A DNA stretch of 64,000 nucleotides from Marilutibacter chinensis (GTDB lineage: Bacteria; Pseudomonadota; Gammaproteobacteria; Xanthomonadales; Xanthomonadaceae), in contig NZ_JAKJPO010000003.1 in NCBI RefSeq assembly GCF_021725675.1, positions 248,001 to 312,000 on the forward strand. Direction: 5' to 3'. The position numbers were made by a program, and so were the translations under genes. Positions 35,245 to 51,181 of the stretch are shown here, in pieces. The notes under the pieces were generated by a model, which was given only the letters and a program-made list of their open reading frames with translations, was not told where the DNA came from and ran no database searches. Within the stretch, counting starts at the first letter, position 1. Each line of letters begins with the position of its first letter.

Positions 35245-35676
35245 ATGCTGCGCCTTCGCCATGCCGTCCGCCCGTTGTCGCTGCAGCGCCTGCTCGTGCT
35301 GGCGCTGCTGGTGCTCGGTGTGCTGGCCAAACCGGTGCTGGCCTCGATCGGCGAGGTCCACGAACTGCAGCATGACCCGAGTGGACAGCATCTCCATCTT
35401 GGACAGAACGGCGATCACGACATCGCTTCCGACGGTGTCCATGTCGATCACCGTCTCCAGTCGGATGCACCCGCGGACGCTCCGTCCGACGACGGCAACC
35501 TGCTGCACGAACTCCTGCATTTCGCCCATTGCTGCGGCCAGTCGCCGCAGAGCGTACCGGCGGCCGCGATGACGGTGCCGGCGATCGCCGGCGACGCCAC
35601 CGGCCCGGCGAACGCCGCCGCACCCGCTCCCGATCACCGCAGCCAGGACGTCTTCCGCCCTCCGATCACCGGATGA
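35245..35676 (+). CDS. CzcI-like histidine-rich exported protein
   Basis: A 143-residue protein with a hydrophobic leader (LLVLALLVLGVLAKPVLA) followed by a His/Asp-rich region (HELQHDPSGQHLHLGQNGDH, HVDHRLQ, HELLHFAHCCGQ) likely to bind divalent cations. Position immediately before a CzcCBA-type efflux operon matches czcI, a periplasmic modulator of metal efflux in Cupriavidus; similarity is by layout and composition. The in-frame GTG nine bases upstream is an alternative start. Confidence 0.7.
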   Translation: MLRLRHAVRPLSLQRLLVLALLVLGVLAKPVLASIGEVHELQHDPSGQHLHLGQNGDHDIASDGVHVDHRLQSDAPADAPSDDGNLLHELLHFAHCCGQSPQSVPAAAMTVPAIAGDATGPANAAAPAPDHRSQDVFRPPITG

Positions 35677-35754
35677 GCCTGGGACCTGTCGGGAAAACAG
35701 GTCCTCGCCGGTCATGCGCCGGCATCCGCTTCCATCCCTTCTCGGAGTGACTCC

Positions 35755-37070
35755 ATGTTCCTGCGACTCGCGGCCATCGCCGCTGTCGTCGCTTGTGCCG
35801 TGGCAGCGGGCCCGTCCCGCGCCGGCGAGCGACTGAGCCTGGACGATGCATTCGTGCGCGTCCTCAACACCCATCCCGACCTGCGCCTGGCCGACTCCCG
35901 GGTCGCCATCCTGGCCGCTGAACGCGAGCGCGCCGCATTGCGACCGCCTTTGACCGCCGGTGCCGAGCTGGAAAATGCGTTCGGCAGCGGCACGGCCGCC
36001 GGGCTGGAGGCGGCCGACCTGACCCTCAGCCTGGGCTCGGTGCTCGAACGCGGCGGCAAACCGGCCGCACGGCTCGCGCTCGCCGAGCGTCGGCTGGACG
36101 CACTGGCGGTCGAACGCGAGGCGCGCCGGCTCGACCTGCTCGCCGAGACCGCACGCCGCTACCTGGCCGTCGCGGCGGCCGAACAGCGGCGGGCGATCGC
36201 CGGGTTCGACATCGCGCAGCGCCGGCAAGCGGTCGACGCCGCGCGCCGGCGACTGCAGGCCGGCGCCTCGCCGCGCTCGGTGCTGTTGAGCGCGCAGGCC
36301 GCCCTGGCCCGCGCCGAACTCGAACAGGCACGCGCCGCCCAACAGTCCGGCGCGGCACGCCAGCACCTGGCCGCACTCTGGGGCGTACGCGATCCGCAGT
36401 TCACGATCGATGCGAACGGCCTGCAGCGCCTGCCGCGACTGGCCGACCTGGACACGATCGCGGACTGGCTGCAGGACGCACCCGAGCTGCGCCGCTTCGC
36501 CGACGAACGCCGCATCCGCGAAGCCCGGCTGCAGCTTGCCCGTAGCGAGGCCGTGACCGACATCGACTGGCAGATCGGCGCGCGCCGGCTCGGCGACGGC
36601 GACGACGTGGGACTGGTCGCCGGGATCTCGATACCGCTCGGCAGCCGCTCGCGGGCCGCCCCGGCGATCCGCGGCGCGCAGGCCGAGCTGGCCGCGCTGG
36701 AGATCGAGCGCGAGGCCGGCGACCTGTCGCTTTACGCAACCCTGGTCGACGCGCACGGACGCTACCGCAGCGCCCGCCTGGAAGCCGCCCGCCTCGACGA
36801 CGAGATCGTACCGGCGCTCGAGCGGGCCGCGGCCGCCACCGCGACCGCCTACCGCGCCGGCGCGGCCAGCTACCTGGAATGGAATCAGGCACAGGTCGAG
36901 ACCATCGCCGCCCGCCGTCAACGCCTCGATGCCGCGGTCGATGCGCTGCGCGCCCTGATCGAGATCCAGCGCCTGACCGGTCGCACGTTCCTGGACGACA
37001 CGCCGTCCGAGGCACTTCCCGCGAACCCCGACGCCAGCGTCGCGGCAGGCCTGACGCAAGGAGACGCACG

Positions 37071-37074
<4 letters not shown>
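35755..37074 (+). CDS. czcC: CzcC-type outer-membrane efflux protein
   Basis: A 439-residue TolC-family protein with signal peptide (MFLRLAAIAAVVACAVAAGPSRAGE). Two OEP repeats of long coiled helices are visible (LDDAFVRVLNTHPDLRLADS; ARRRLQAGASPRSVLLSAQA and its C-terminal counterpart AYRAGAASYLEWNQAQVE). It would form the exit channel for the RND pump encoded downstream. Its TGA overlaps the ATG of the fusion-protein gene. Confidence 0.9.
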
Positions 37075-41346
<4,272 letters not shown>

Positions 41347-41352
41347 GGATGA

Positions 41353-41383
41353 CGGGCGCGGGTCGTTCGGCGACCCGCGCCCG
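41353..41383 (+). terminator. long GC hairpin after czcA
   Basis: CGGGCGCGGGTCG, loop TTCGG, CGACCCGCGCCCG give a 13-bp perfect stem beginning six bases after the czcA stop. The 3' flank is CTGGGTTA, without a T-run. Confidence 0.6.
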
Positions 41384-41422
41384 CTGGGTTAGGCTGGTAC
41401 CGATGCCATCCAGCGCTGTTTC

Positions 41423-42955
41423 ATGACCCGCCTTCTCCGTCTCCCCCGCCTATCGACCCGCCCGTCCGGCGACGCCGCGCTACCGCGGCCGACCCGGTTG
41501 CGCCCCATCCGACGGCTCGCCATCGCCCTCCTCATCGGATCCGCGCTCCCCGCATGCGCGCAGCAGATCGAAACGGCCGACGGCATATCGGCCGTGGTCG
41601 CGGACACCGGAGATCGCACCTCCCGTTCCGCGAGCATCCGCGAGTACATCGCCTACGACGACGCCGCGATCGCGCTGGTCGGCGTGGACGTGATCGACGG
41701 GACCGGAACGGCGGTCAGGCGCAACCAGACTGTGCTGATCGAGGGCGGTCGGATCGCCGGTGTCGGCGGGGCGGACTCGCTGGCGGTCCCCGCGCATGCC
41801 CGGATCCTCGAACTGCGCGGCCACACCGTCGTGCCCGGCCTGGTCGGCATGCACGATCACACGCACATGCCCGGCATCACGTTCATCGGCGGCGCCGCGT
41901 CCCGCCTCTGGCTCGCCAGCGGCGTGACCACGGTGCAGACCGCGGGCAGTGCCGAGCCGGAAGCCGAGGCGAAGCTGGCGCGGGCGATCGACGCCGGAGA
42001 AGCGGTCGGTCCGACGATCTTCCCGACCGCCCAGTACCTGACCGGCCCCGACGGCAACGGGCCGATGTCGAAACCCGCCAGCGCGGAACAGGCGCGGGAA
42101 CTCGTACGCGAATGGGCCGCGGACGGCGCGACCTGGTTCAAGCTCTACCGCCACATCCAGCCGGACATCGCGGCCGCGGTGATCGAGGAAGCGCATGCTC
42201 AGGGGCGAAAGGTCACCGGGCACCTGTGCTCGCTCACCTTCCGCGAAGCGGCGCTGATGGGAATCGACAGCATCGAGCACGGGTTGATCTCGGCCGCCGA
42301 CTTCATCGAAGACAAACCCGAGGGCGAGTGCGTGTCGACCCGCCACTCGGTTGCCGCGATCCAGCTGGGCGACCCGCGCGTCGCCGAGCTGATCGGACTG
42401 CTGGTGCGCGAACAGGTCACCCTGACCTCGACCCTGGCCATCATCGAGTCGCATTTTCCGCACCGTCCCCAGGGCGACGAACGCAGCCTGGCGCTGCTGT
42501 CGCCCGCGTGGCGGCAGGCCTACGACGAGCGCCAGACCCGCCTGGCGGAAACCGCTGCCGATACCTCGATGACTCCGGCGCTGCTGGCCAAGTTCATGGC
42601 CTTCGAGCGCATGTTCGCCGACGCGGGCGGACGCCTGGTCATGGGTCCCGACCCGGGACGCCACGTATTGCCCGGATACGGCAACCAGCGCGGCTTCGAA
42701 CTGCTGGTGGAAGCCGGGTTCACGGTCCCCGAAGCGGTGCGGATCGCCGCCGCCAACGGCGCCGATGCACTGGGCGTCGGCGATGGGAGCGGCCGTATCG
42801 CCAACGGCTACGTGGCGGATCTCGTCGTCCTCGACGGCGACCTCGCCGCCGAGCCTTCGGTAATCCGGAACGTCGAGGCGGTGTTCAAGGATGGCGTCGG
42901 CTTCGACCCCGGCAGACTCGTGGCCGGCCTGGAAGGCCAGCTTGGCCCGCGATAG
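41423..42955 (+). CDS. amidohydrolase family metal-dependent hydrolase, probable lipoprotein
   Basis: A 510-residue protein with a long basic N terminus and a lipobox-like LIGSALPACAQ. The amidohydrolase fold shows the metal-binding HDH in VGMHDHTHMPG, a candidate carbamylated Lys in TWFKLYRH, His in KVTGHLC and SIEHGL, and Asp in MGPDPGRH. This is the imidazolonepropionase/prolidase-like subgroup; substrate unknown. The only usable ATG has no clear ribosome-binding site, so the start is less sure than the rest. Confidence 0.88.
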   Translation: MTRLLRLPRLSTRPSGDAALPRPTRLRPIRRLAIALLIGSALPACAQQIETADGISAVVADTGDRTSRSASIREYIAYDDAAIALVGVDVIDGTGTAVRRNQTVLIEGGRIAGVGGADSLAVPAHARILELRGHTVVPGLVGMHDHTHMPGITFIGGAASRLWLASGVTTVQTAGSAEPEAEAKLARAIDAGEAVGPTIFPTAQYLTGPDGNGPMSKPASAEQARELVREWAADGATWFKLYRHIQPDIAAAVIEEAHAQGRKVTGHLCSLTFREAALMGIDSIEHGLISAADFIEDKPEGECVSTRHSVAAIQLGDPRVAELIGLLVREQVTLTSTLAIIESHFPHRPQGDERSLALLSPAWRQAYDERQTRLAETAADTSMTPALLAKFMAFERMFADAGGRLVMGPDPGRHVLPGYGNQRGFELLVEAGFTVPEAVRIAAANGADALGVGDGSGRIANGYVADLVVLDGDLAAEPSVIRNVEAVFKDGVGFDPGRLVAGLEGQLGPR

Positions 42956-43070
42956 CCATCGGCGCCTGGACGGAATCGTCCGCACCGGTCGCGTACGCCG
43001 GCACTTCTCGACCGGCGCCGCCGTGCAGTGTCGCGGTGGGCTGCGGCCCCCATTCCTGAAGAGCTGAAAC

Positions 43071-43307
43071 ATGCCTGTTGGCGAGATCGTCGGCGAAGTA
43101 CTCGGGGGCGTCCTGCGCGTCATCGGCCGTTGCCTGGTCGAAATATTCTTCGAACTGCTGGTCAAGGGCGTCGGCTACGCGCTCGTGAAGGCGTTCCGTC
43201 CGCGCTCGGACCCCGAAGAAGCCGTCTGCGCAGTGGTCGGGCTGGCCTTCTGGGTGGCCGCCATCGCGACCGCTGTCTTCGTCCACGGGCGTTTCTTCGC
43301 GACCTGA
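43071..43307 (+). CDS. small membrane protein of unknown function
   Basis: A 78-residue protein with two hydrophobic helices (VLGGVLRVIGRCLVEIFFEL and AVVGLAFWVAAIATAVFV) separated by a charged loop (KAFRPRSDPEE). GAAGAGC lies a suitable distance before the ATG. No family recognised. Confidence 0.65.
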   Translation: MPVGEIVGEVLGGVLRVIGRCLVEIFFELLVKGVGYALVKAFRPRSDPEEAVCAVVGLAFWVAAIATAVFVHGRFFAT

Positions 43308-43560
43308 GCATCCACTCAGGCGCCGACCGGGCAGGCCGTGCGGCCACCGGCTTCTGCAGGACACCGACAATGCGGAGAACGGCTTTTGCAGCCGGGTAAA
43401 CACGTCCGCCGGGTGAAGCGCCCTGCACCGGCACCTGGCATGTCGCCAATGCGCGACCGTACTTTCCGTGCGATGCCCCGTCTGAACCGCCCCTTGCAGT
43501 CGCGCGGTCGCCACTTCGGAGTCGCGGAGCCCTGCGGTAGCGGCCGGGCAGGCCCGTCCC

Positions 43561-43779
43561 TCAGGCCGCCGCCGGCCCCGGCCGCCAGCCGAGCAGACGC
43601 GCCGGCAGGGTCAGCAGCGCGTGCAGGAACGCGAACAGCGCCGAGAACGTGATGCCCACCAGGCGGAACGGCAGCGAGATCAGCCAGACCAGCGGCCACA
43701 GCACCAGCGCCAGCAGCGCGAGCGGCCAGCACAACACCAGCAGCGTGCACCAGATCAGCAGGGCGATCAGGGTTTTCAT
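43561..43779 (-). CDS. small hydrophobic membrane protein of unknown function
   Basis: A 72-residue protein starting MKTLIALLIWCTLLVLCWPL, almost wholly hydrophobic with three probable helices and a short GWRPGPAAA tail. A GGAGGC-like site (CCGGAGGCC) precedes the ATG at 43779. Small Trp/Leu/Pro-rich proteins of this sort recur in Lysobacteraceae, but I know no function. Confidence 0.65.
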   Translation of the reverse strand: MKTLIALLIWCTLLVLCWPLALLALVLWPLVWLISLPFRLVGITFSALFAFLHALLTLPARLLGWRPGPAAA

Positions 43780-44210
43780 CGTCGGCCTCCGGGTCGCGGG
43801 ACGGGAAGCGGGCGTCGGACACCCGGCAGGGGACAGCCTGCGATCCCGAGCGTCCGCCGGCAACCCGGCATGCGACGAATCGCGGAATGGGTCGACGGAA
43901 TGCGGAAGGCCGCGACCGGGACACACCCCACGGGCGCAATGGGCAATGCAACGGCGGCACACGGAGATGCTCCCGGACACCCCACCAGCGCCTGATCCAC
44001 CGGCCTTGCCGGAACTGCACGATGAACTCCGGCGCTTTCCTGGCCCCATCACTGCCGCGCTTCTGGCACCGGAAGGCGCCGACGGCCATGGGATCCAAGC
44101 GGCCGCATGTGGCGTTAGCCCACTGAAAGAGTCATGGCATGAAGCGCACGACTGCCGAACAGCGGCCAACCCGTGCTCTCCGTGACAGAGGCTGCCAGAC
44201 GGCGGATGCT
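43780..44210. other. intergenic stretch with no supported gene
   Basis: About 430 bases between the small membrane gene and the tRNA. Several overlapping open frames exist on both strands but none has a ribosome-binding site, a family resemblance or a consistent composition. It may contain the promoter of the leftward small membrane gene near 43790-43900. No hairpin array seen. Confidence 0.5.
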
Positions 44211-44286
44211 TGGTGGGCCCACCAGGATTCGAACCTGGAACCAAAGGATTATGAGTCCTCTGCTCTAACCGTTGAGCTATAGGCCC
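44211..44286 (-). tRNA. tRNA-Ile2 (anticodon CAU, lysidine type)
   Basis: On the minus strand GGGCCTA ... TGGGCCC pairs as the acceptor stem, with encoded CCA at the 3' end. The D arm AGCTCAACGGTTAGAGC, the anticodon stem-loop GAGGACTCATAATCCTT and the T arm CCAGGTTCGAATCCTGG are canonical. The anticodon is CAT. The ACTCATAATC loop and AGC-D arm resemble E. coli ileX/ileY rather than elongator or initiator Met, so Ile2 decoding AUA after TilS modification is preferred; annotators may list it as tRNA-Met. Confidence 0.9.
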
Positions 44287-44375
44287 GGGGCGGGTGCCGA
44301 CACGCATGGCGGCCGGGGGCGCATCTTAGCAGTCGCGGCCGGCGCCGCGGACGCTGCGATCCGGAACCTCCGCCG

Positions 44376-46733
44376 TCAGCGGGTCGACATCGAATACGGC
44401 CGCTGCTCCGGCGCGGCCGCCCATCCGGTGTTCGGATCGGCCTGCATCGTGAAGCGCAGTTCGCCGCCGGCCATGATCTCTTCGTGGCGGATGAAGCTGC
44501 GCTGCAGCGGTTCGCCATTCAGGCTGACCGCGCCGATGTAGCCGTGCCCCTGTTCCAGGCCGTCGGCGACCACGGTGAAGCGGCGGCCGTTGGGCAGGTT
44601 GAGGGTCGCCTTCGGCAGGAACGGGCGGCCGATCACGTACTCGTTGCTGGCCGGCGCGACGGGGTAGAAGCCCAGCGCGGTGAACAGGTACCAGGCCGAC
44701 ATCTGGCCGAGGTCGTCGTTGCCGGCCAGGCCGTCGGGCGTCGGCCTGTACTGGGTCGCCATGATCCGCGCCAGCCGCTCCTGGGTGCGCCAGGGCTGGC
44801 CCGCATGCGCGTACAGATAGGCGAGATGGTGGCTGGGTTCGTTGCCGTGCGCGTACCAGCCGATCAGGCCGGTGATGTCCTCCATGTGCGCGAACACCGA
44901 CGGATCGACCTCGGCGTCGAACACCCGGTCGATCCGTTCGACCAGCTTCGCGTCGCCGCCGTGAGCGGCGATCAGCCCGGCCACGTCCTGCGGCACGTAC
45001 CAGGAGTACTGCCAGGCGTTGCCCTCGGTGTAGTCGGTGCCGTAGCCGCTGGCGGTCGGATCGAACGGGGTGCGGAAGCTGCCGTCGCGGTTGCGCGCGC
45101 GCATGAAGCCGGTCTCCGGGTCGAACGCGTTGCGCCAGTTGCCGGCACGCCGGTAGAAATCGCGGGCCACGTCCTCGCGTCCCATCGCCTCGGCCATCCG
45201 CGCGATGGTCCAGTCGTCGAACGCGTACTCCAGCGTCTTCGACGCGGCCTCGCCTTCCTCGTCGATCGGCACCCAGCCCAGTTCCATGTACTGGGCGATG
45301 CCGTCGTAGGGGCCGTAGCTGGCGCTGGCGACCATCGCGTCGAGCGCGGCGTCGGCATCGTAGCCGCGGATGCCCTTCATGTACGCATCGGCGATCACCG
45401 GCACCGCGTGGTAGCCGATCATGCACCAGGTCTCCAGGCCGTGGAACGACCACACCGGCAGGGTGCCGTACGGGCTTTGCCGCTGCGCCGCCAGCAGCGA
45501 GCGGATGAAATCGTTGTTGCGCCGCTCCGGCTGCACCAGGGTCAGCAGCGGATGCAGCGCGCGGTAGGTGTCCCACAGCGAGAAGGTCGAGTGGTTGTCG
45601 AAGCCGTCGGCGACGTGGATCGCGTTGTCCGGCCCGCGGTAGCGGCCGTCGACGTCCATGAACAGGCTCGGCGCCTGCAGCGCATGGTAGAGCGCGGTGT
45701 AGGCGGCGGTGCGGTCGGCGTCGGGCGCATCGATCTCGATCGCCGACAGCGCCTGCTTCCACAGTCCGCGCGCATCGGCGCGGACGCGGTCGAAGTCGTA
45801 ACCGGGCACCTCGGCGTCGAGGTTGGCGATCGCGCCTTGCTCGCTGACCGGCGAGATCGCGACCTTGACGATCAGTTCACCATCACCGCCATCGGCGGAG
45901 CCAGGCGTGCCGAAGTCGAGCGTGGCGACCAGCTGGCGGCCTTCGATCTGCGCGCGCTGGCCGGGATCCTGATGGCCGGGCGGCGGAAAGCCCTTGTAGA
46001 ACACGTCCTGCTCGGTGTCGTGGAACTCGTGTCCGCGTGGCGCGCGCGAGAAGCGCATCGCGAAGTACAGCTCGCGGCCCGGCGCCCAGCCGCGGGTCTT
46101 GCGGTAGCCGGTCACCGTGCCGTCCGGATGCATCCGCAGCCGCGACCACAGCACCTTGCCCGGGTAGTCGTACATCGAGGTGCGCAGGTCGACCAGCAGG
46201 TGTGCCGGCCTGCCCTTGGGGAAACGGTAGCGATGCACGCCGACCCGTGCGCTGGCGGTCAGCTCGGCGCGGATGCCGCTGTTGTCGAGGGTGACCGCGT
46301 AGTAGCCCGGCTCGGCGACCTCGGTGTCGTGGCTGAAGCTCGCGGTGTAGCCGCTGCCGGGCACGTCGGGATCGCCACGCTCCAGCTTCACGTCGCCACT
46401 GATGGGCAAGACCAGCACGTCGCCGAGATCGGAGTGACCGGTGCCTGAGAAGTGCGTATGCGAGAAGCCGACGATGCTGTCGTCGTCATACCGGTACCCT
46501 GCAGCCCAGCCGTAGGCATCCTTGCGCGGCTGGATGCGGGTGTCCGGGCTGAGCTGGACCATGCCGAACGGCACCACCGCGCCGGGAAACGTATGGCCCT
46601 CGCCGCCGGTGCCGATGAACGGATCGACCGCGGCGTAGGCACGGTCGGCAGTGGCGGGCCCGGCGGCGGCGGTCGTCGCCATCGCGCACAGCAGCAGCGG
46701 CAGCCAGGCGGAGGCACGCGGAAGGGTCGGCAT
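44376..46733 (-). CDS. glycoside hydrolase family 92, alpha-1,2-mannosidase-like
   Basis: A 785-residue exported enzyme starting MPTLPRASAWLPLLLCAMAT with signal peptide and an AGGAG ribosome-binding site. GH92 features include VDPFIGTGGEGHTFPGAVVP near the N terminus, VGFSHTHFSGTGHSDLGD, DNHSTFSLWDTYRALHPLLT and GNDDLGQMSAWYLFTALGFY near the C terminus. GH92 enzymes are calcium-dependent exo-mannosidases acting on N-glycans or mannans. It stands alone without a SusCD/TonB-receptor partner or other glycosidases. Confidence 0.95.
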   Translation of the reverse strand: MPTLPRASAWLPLLLCAMATTAAAGPATADRAYAAVDPFIGTGGEGHTFPGAVVPFGMVQLSPDTRIQPRKDAYGWAAGYRYDDDSIVGFSHTHFSGTGHSDLGDVLVLPISGDVKLERGDPDVPGSGYTASFSHDTEVAEPGYYAVTLDNSGIRAELTASARVGVHRYRFPKGRPAHLLVDLRTSMYDYPGKVLWSRLRMHPDGTVTGYRKTRGWAPGRELYFAMRFSRAPRGHEFHDTEQDVFYKGFPPPGHQDPGQRAQIEGRQLVATLDFGTPGSADGGDGELIVKVAISPVSEQGAIANLDAEVPGYDFDRVRADARGLWKQALSAIEIDAPDADRTAAYTALYHALQAPSLFMDVDGRYRGPDNAIHVADGFDNHSTFSLWDTYRALHPLLTLVQPERRNNDFIRSLLAAQRQSPYGTLPVWSFHGLETWCMIGYHAVPVIADAYMKGIRGYDADAALDAMVASASYGPYDGIAQYMELGWVPIDEEGEAASKTLEYAFDDWTIARMAEAMGREDVARDFYRRAGNWRNAFDPETGFMRARNRDGSFRTPFDPTASGYGTDYTEGNAWQYSWYVPQDVAGLIAAHGGDAKLVERIDRVFDAEVDPSVFAHMEDITGLIGWYAHGNEPSHHLAYLYAHAGQPWRTQERLARIMATQYRPTPDGLAGNDDLGQMSAWYLFTALGFYPVAPASNEYVIGRPFLPKATLNLPNGRRFTVVADGLEQGHGYIGAVSLNGEPLQRSFIRHEEIMAGGELRFTMQADPNTGWAAAPEQRPYSMSTR

Positions 46734-46914
46734 CGGCAGGACTCCTGTCGGAAGGGCGAAGCGGGCTTGGATCGCGAATTTGTATCGGTCTAAACGCACC
46801 CTAGCATCGACCCGGCACCGGTTTCACGCCGCATCGCCGCACCGGCCGGCCTGCTGACACGATGCTGGCAACAGCCGGGGCTACTCTGGGCTCCCGACCC
46901 ACAGGAGCCGTCCC

Positions 46915-47298
46915 ATGAGCAAGCCGGAAACGAACACCCAGTCCATCGCCGAGCGACTGGTCGCGCTGTGCCGCGAGGGCAAATACGAGCAGGCCCAGGA
47001 AGAGCTGTATGCCGACGACGCCGTCAGCGTCGAGATGGCGGGAGCCTCCGGTTTCCCGGAACGGGTCGAGGGCATGGAGGCGATCCGCGAGAAGGGCCGC
47101 CAGTGGGCCGACAACATCGTCGAGATCCATGGCGGCAGCGTCAGCGATCCAGTCGTCGCCGACGGCTGGTTCAGCGTCGCGATGGGCATCGATGCGACCT
47201 ACAAGGACATGGGCCGCGTCGACATGAAGGAGATCTGCGTCTACCGCGTGCGCGACGGCAGGATCGTACACGAGCAGTTCTTCTACGAGGTCGGCTGA
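46915..47298 (+). CDS. SnoaL-like (NTF2-fold) protein
   Basis: A 127-residue protein with the cone-shaped NTF2/SnoaL-like pattern: an initial helix (AERLVALCREGKYEQAQEEL), YADDAVSVE, GMEAIREKGRQW and a final strand ICVYRVRDGRIVHEQFFYEV. The family includes isomerases, hydrolases and ligand-binding proteins; nothing here tells which. The start is preceded by AGGAG and it ends at a strong terminator. Confidence 0.85.
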   Translation: MSKPETNTQSIAERLVALCREGKYEQAQEELYADDAVSVEMAGASGFPERVEGMEAIREKGRQWADNIVEIHGGSVSDPVVADGWFSVAMGIDATYKDMGRVDMKEICVYRVRDGRIVHEQFFYEVG

Positions 47299-47330
47299 GG
47301 CCTGCGCCCCAGCGCAGCATCCGGAAAAGG

Positions 47331-47360
47331 AAAAGCCCCGCTCATGGGCGGGGCTTTTTT
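47331..47360. terminator. bidirectional intrinsic terminator
   Basis: AAAAGCCCCGC TCATG(G) GCGGGGCTTTTTT: a GC-rich stem flanked by A-run and T-run, placed between the convergent SnoaL-like gene (+) and the DUF2314-SUFU gene (-). It should stop transcription in both directions. Confidence 0.92.
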
Positions 47361-47409
47361 CGCTTGCGCGACAAATGAGTCGCCATCTTCGGTTACCGCG
47401 GCACCGGCA

Positions 47410-48570
47410 TCACACCGACAACCGACCCGCACCGATCCTGGCGAGGTATGCCCCGGGACCGTGCGCCCGCAGTTCCATGCGTGCCTCGGCGTCGAGAAAA
47501 TAGAGACACAGGAAGCGCACCCTGCGGCCATCGCTCAGCGTTGTACGCTGGAAGCCTTCGGGAAGCGCCTGTGGTGCAGCCAGCAGCACGCTGTCGTAGC
47601 CGCAGGATGGGTCGATCGGCGAAGGCTCGGCACCGTGGGTCAGCACGTGACCTTCGCCCAGCCAGCGACCGGTCTCGTAATGGAAGCGGGCCACTCGCTT
47701 GAGCCAGCGAAACGGCCAATAATGACTTTCGTCGTTCCACGCCTCCTGCTCCAGTGGCCAAGCCGGCGGCAACAGCAACACCAGCTCGACCCACTCATCC
47801 GCCCGGCTCTCCTCCATCAATTGCATCGGCTTTTCCGCCATGCCGGTGGTGGCGACCACGTGGAAAGGCCGCTGCGCGGTAGCCGGATATGGATAGAGAT
47901 CGACGTGGGCGCTTGGCGAGACGATCTCGTGGAACACCCGTGCGATCTTTCCGAAGTGGCGCTCGAGGTGACTGCCTACGCCCTCCATCAGCACGCTGTC
48001 GCCGTGACTGATGTCATCCGGCAACGGCCTCCCCGGCATTACCGCGTCTTCCGGCCAGGGCTGATGGACCAGTTCGAGCGTATCCCAGCGGGTCTCGAGC
48101 ATCTGCCGCGCCTGCTCGCGCTGCGCGCCCGGCATCCGCGGCAGCATCGCGCGCAGGGTGAAGTTGCCCTGCATGAGGCCATACTCGAAGAAGCTCCAGT
48201 CGGTGAGTTGCGCCAAGGTGCCGCGCCAACGGTCACCGGCTTTGTACGGCACCCATTGCGGATCGTTATCTATCTCGCCTTCGAAACCATCGTCATCGAC
48301 GCTGACGCCGGACAGCCAGATGTGCTCGACATGGCCCTCGTGCTCGATCCCCGCCTTGATTGCGAATCCCTCGTCGCACTCGCGCGGATGACGCAAACGG
48401 CCGACGAAGAACTGGAAGTTCTCGCGCGCCTGTGCGATCGCCTTTTCCATGTCGCGATCGCCGGTGGGAACGTAGTTGATGCCGCCCTCCGACTGGATCA
48501 TCCGGCGCCGGCGCCACAGCCACAGGCCCACCAGCAGCACGACCGCCGCCGCCAACAGTTTCATTGCCAT
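47410..48570 (-). CDS. membrane-anchored DUF2314-SUFU (Suppressor of Fused-like) fusion protein
   Basis: A 386-residue protein. An N-terminal membrane helix ([19 protein letters not shown]) precedes a basic stop (RRRRM). Residues about 35-140 look like DUF2314 ([36 protein letters not shown]). Residues about 205-370 resemble the SUFU domain ([48 protein letters not shown]). Bacterial SUFU proteins are known mostly as immunity proteins of polymorphic toxins (Zhang and colleagues' analyses of toxin systems), but no toxin gene is adjacent here. GGAAGGAAGG lies upstream of the start, and a second ATG is two codons in. Confidence 0.75.
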   Translation of the reverse strand: MAMKLLAAAVVLLVGLWLWRRRRMIQSEGGINYVPTGDRDMEKAIAQARENFQFFVGRLRHPRECDEGFAIKAGIEHEGHVEHIWLSGVSVDDDGFEGEIDNDPQWVPYKAGDRWRGTLAQLTDWSFFEYGLMQGNFTLRAMLPRMPGAQREQARQMLETRWDTLELVHQPWPEDAVMPGRPLPDDISHGDSVLMEGVGSHLERHFGKIARVFHEIVSPSAHVDLYPYPATAQRPFHVVATTGMAEKPMQLMEESRADEWVELVLLLPPAWPLEQEAWNDESHYWPFRWLKRVARFHYETGRWLGEGHVLTHGAEPSPIDPSCGYDSVLLAAPQALPEGFQRTTLSDGRRVRFLCLYFLDAEARMELRAHGPGAYLARIGAGRLSV

Positions 48571-48635
48571 ACGCGCCTTCCTTCCGTGTCCAGGCGGACA
48601 TCATACGATCGCCAACCTGGCCAGGCGCGGGCAAA

Positions 48636-48665
48636 AAGAAGGCCCGCTCGGAGGCGGGCCTTCTT
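48636..48665 (-). terminator. intrinsic terminator of rpoD
   Basis: AAGAAGGCCCGC / GCGGGCCTTCTT form a 12-bp stem 18 bases past the rpoD stop; on the minus strand the stem runs into TTCTTTTTGCCC. Confidence 0.9.
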
Positions 48666-48683
48666 CACCAGAAGCGGCTTGGC

Positions 48684-50558
<1,875 letters not shown>

Positions 50559-50652
50559 AGGGCTCGCCACCGCGGAAGAAGGAGAATAGGGAACGCTCCA
50601 GTATACCAGCCTGCGGGCTCGACTGCCGCTGGCGGCCCCGTTCGGGACCGTC

Positions 50653-51093
50653 TCAGGCTCTGAGGAGGAACGTCACCGGGCCGTCGTTGACCAGGCTGAC
50701 CTTCATATGGGCACCGAACCGCCCGGTTTCCACCCCCCCGGCGTGCTTTTCCCGGCAGGTCGTGACCAGCTCGCTGAATATCCGTTCAGCCTCGTCCGGC
50801 GGCGCGGCGGTCGAGAAACCCGGACGCAGGCCGCTGCGGGTATCGGCGGCGAGGGTGAACTGGCTCACCAGCAGCAGTCCGCCACCGGTCTGGGCCAGGC
50901 CGAGGTTCATCCTGCCATCGGCATCGGCGAACACCCGGTAGTTGAGCAGACGGTCGGCGATGCGCCGGACCTGGGGGTCGCCGTCGCCCGGCTCGACCCC
51001 GACCAGGGCGAGCAGGCCGGCGCCGATCGCACCGATGGTCGCGCCATCGACGGTGACGCGGGCCTCGGTGACCCTCTGTATCAACGCGATCAT
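50653..51093 (-). CDS. dtd: D-aminoacyl-tRNA deacylase
   Basis: A 146-residue enzyme that removes D-amino acids wrongly attached to tRNA. It begins [17 protein letters not shown] and has the diagnostic motifs SQFTLAADT and NDGPVTF. Divergent from the acyltransferase gene, about 88 bases apart. Confidence 0.97.
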   Translation of the reverse strand: MIALIQRVTEARVTVDGATIGAIGAGLLALVGVEPGDGDPQVRRIADRLLNYRVFADADGRMNLGLAQTGGGLLLVSQFTLAADTRSGLRPGFSTAAPPDEAERIFSELVTTCREKHAGGVETGRFGAHMKVSLVNDGPVTFLLRA

Positions 51094-51181
51094 CGGCAGC
51101 GGGCGTGGTCGGGCGCAGGGAAGGCGCGCGATCGCAGTGTTCTAGACTCTTTTCCCATCCCTCTCCGTCTCCGTTGGCTCG

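Noticed and set aside
43780..44210. Several 70-260 codon open frames in the gap before the tRNA
   Set aside because: Overlapping, on both strands, without ribosome-binding sites or family resemblance.
44211..44286. tRNA-Met call for the CAT anticodon gene
   Set aside because: The ACTCATAATC anticodon arm and D arm match the lysidine-type tRNA-Ile2 pattern rather than initiator or elongator Met, although experts may annotate it as Met.
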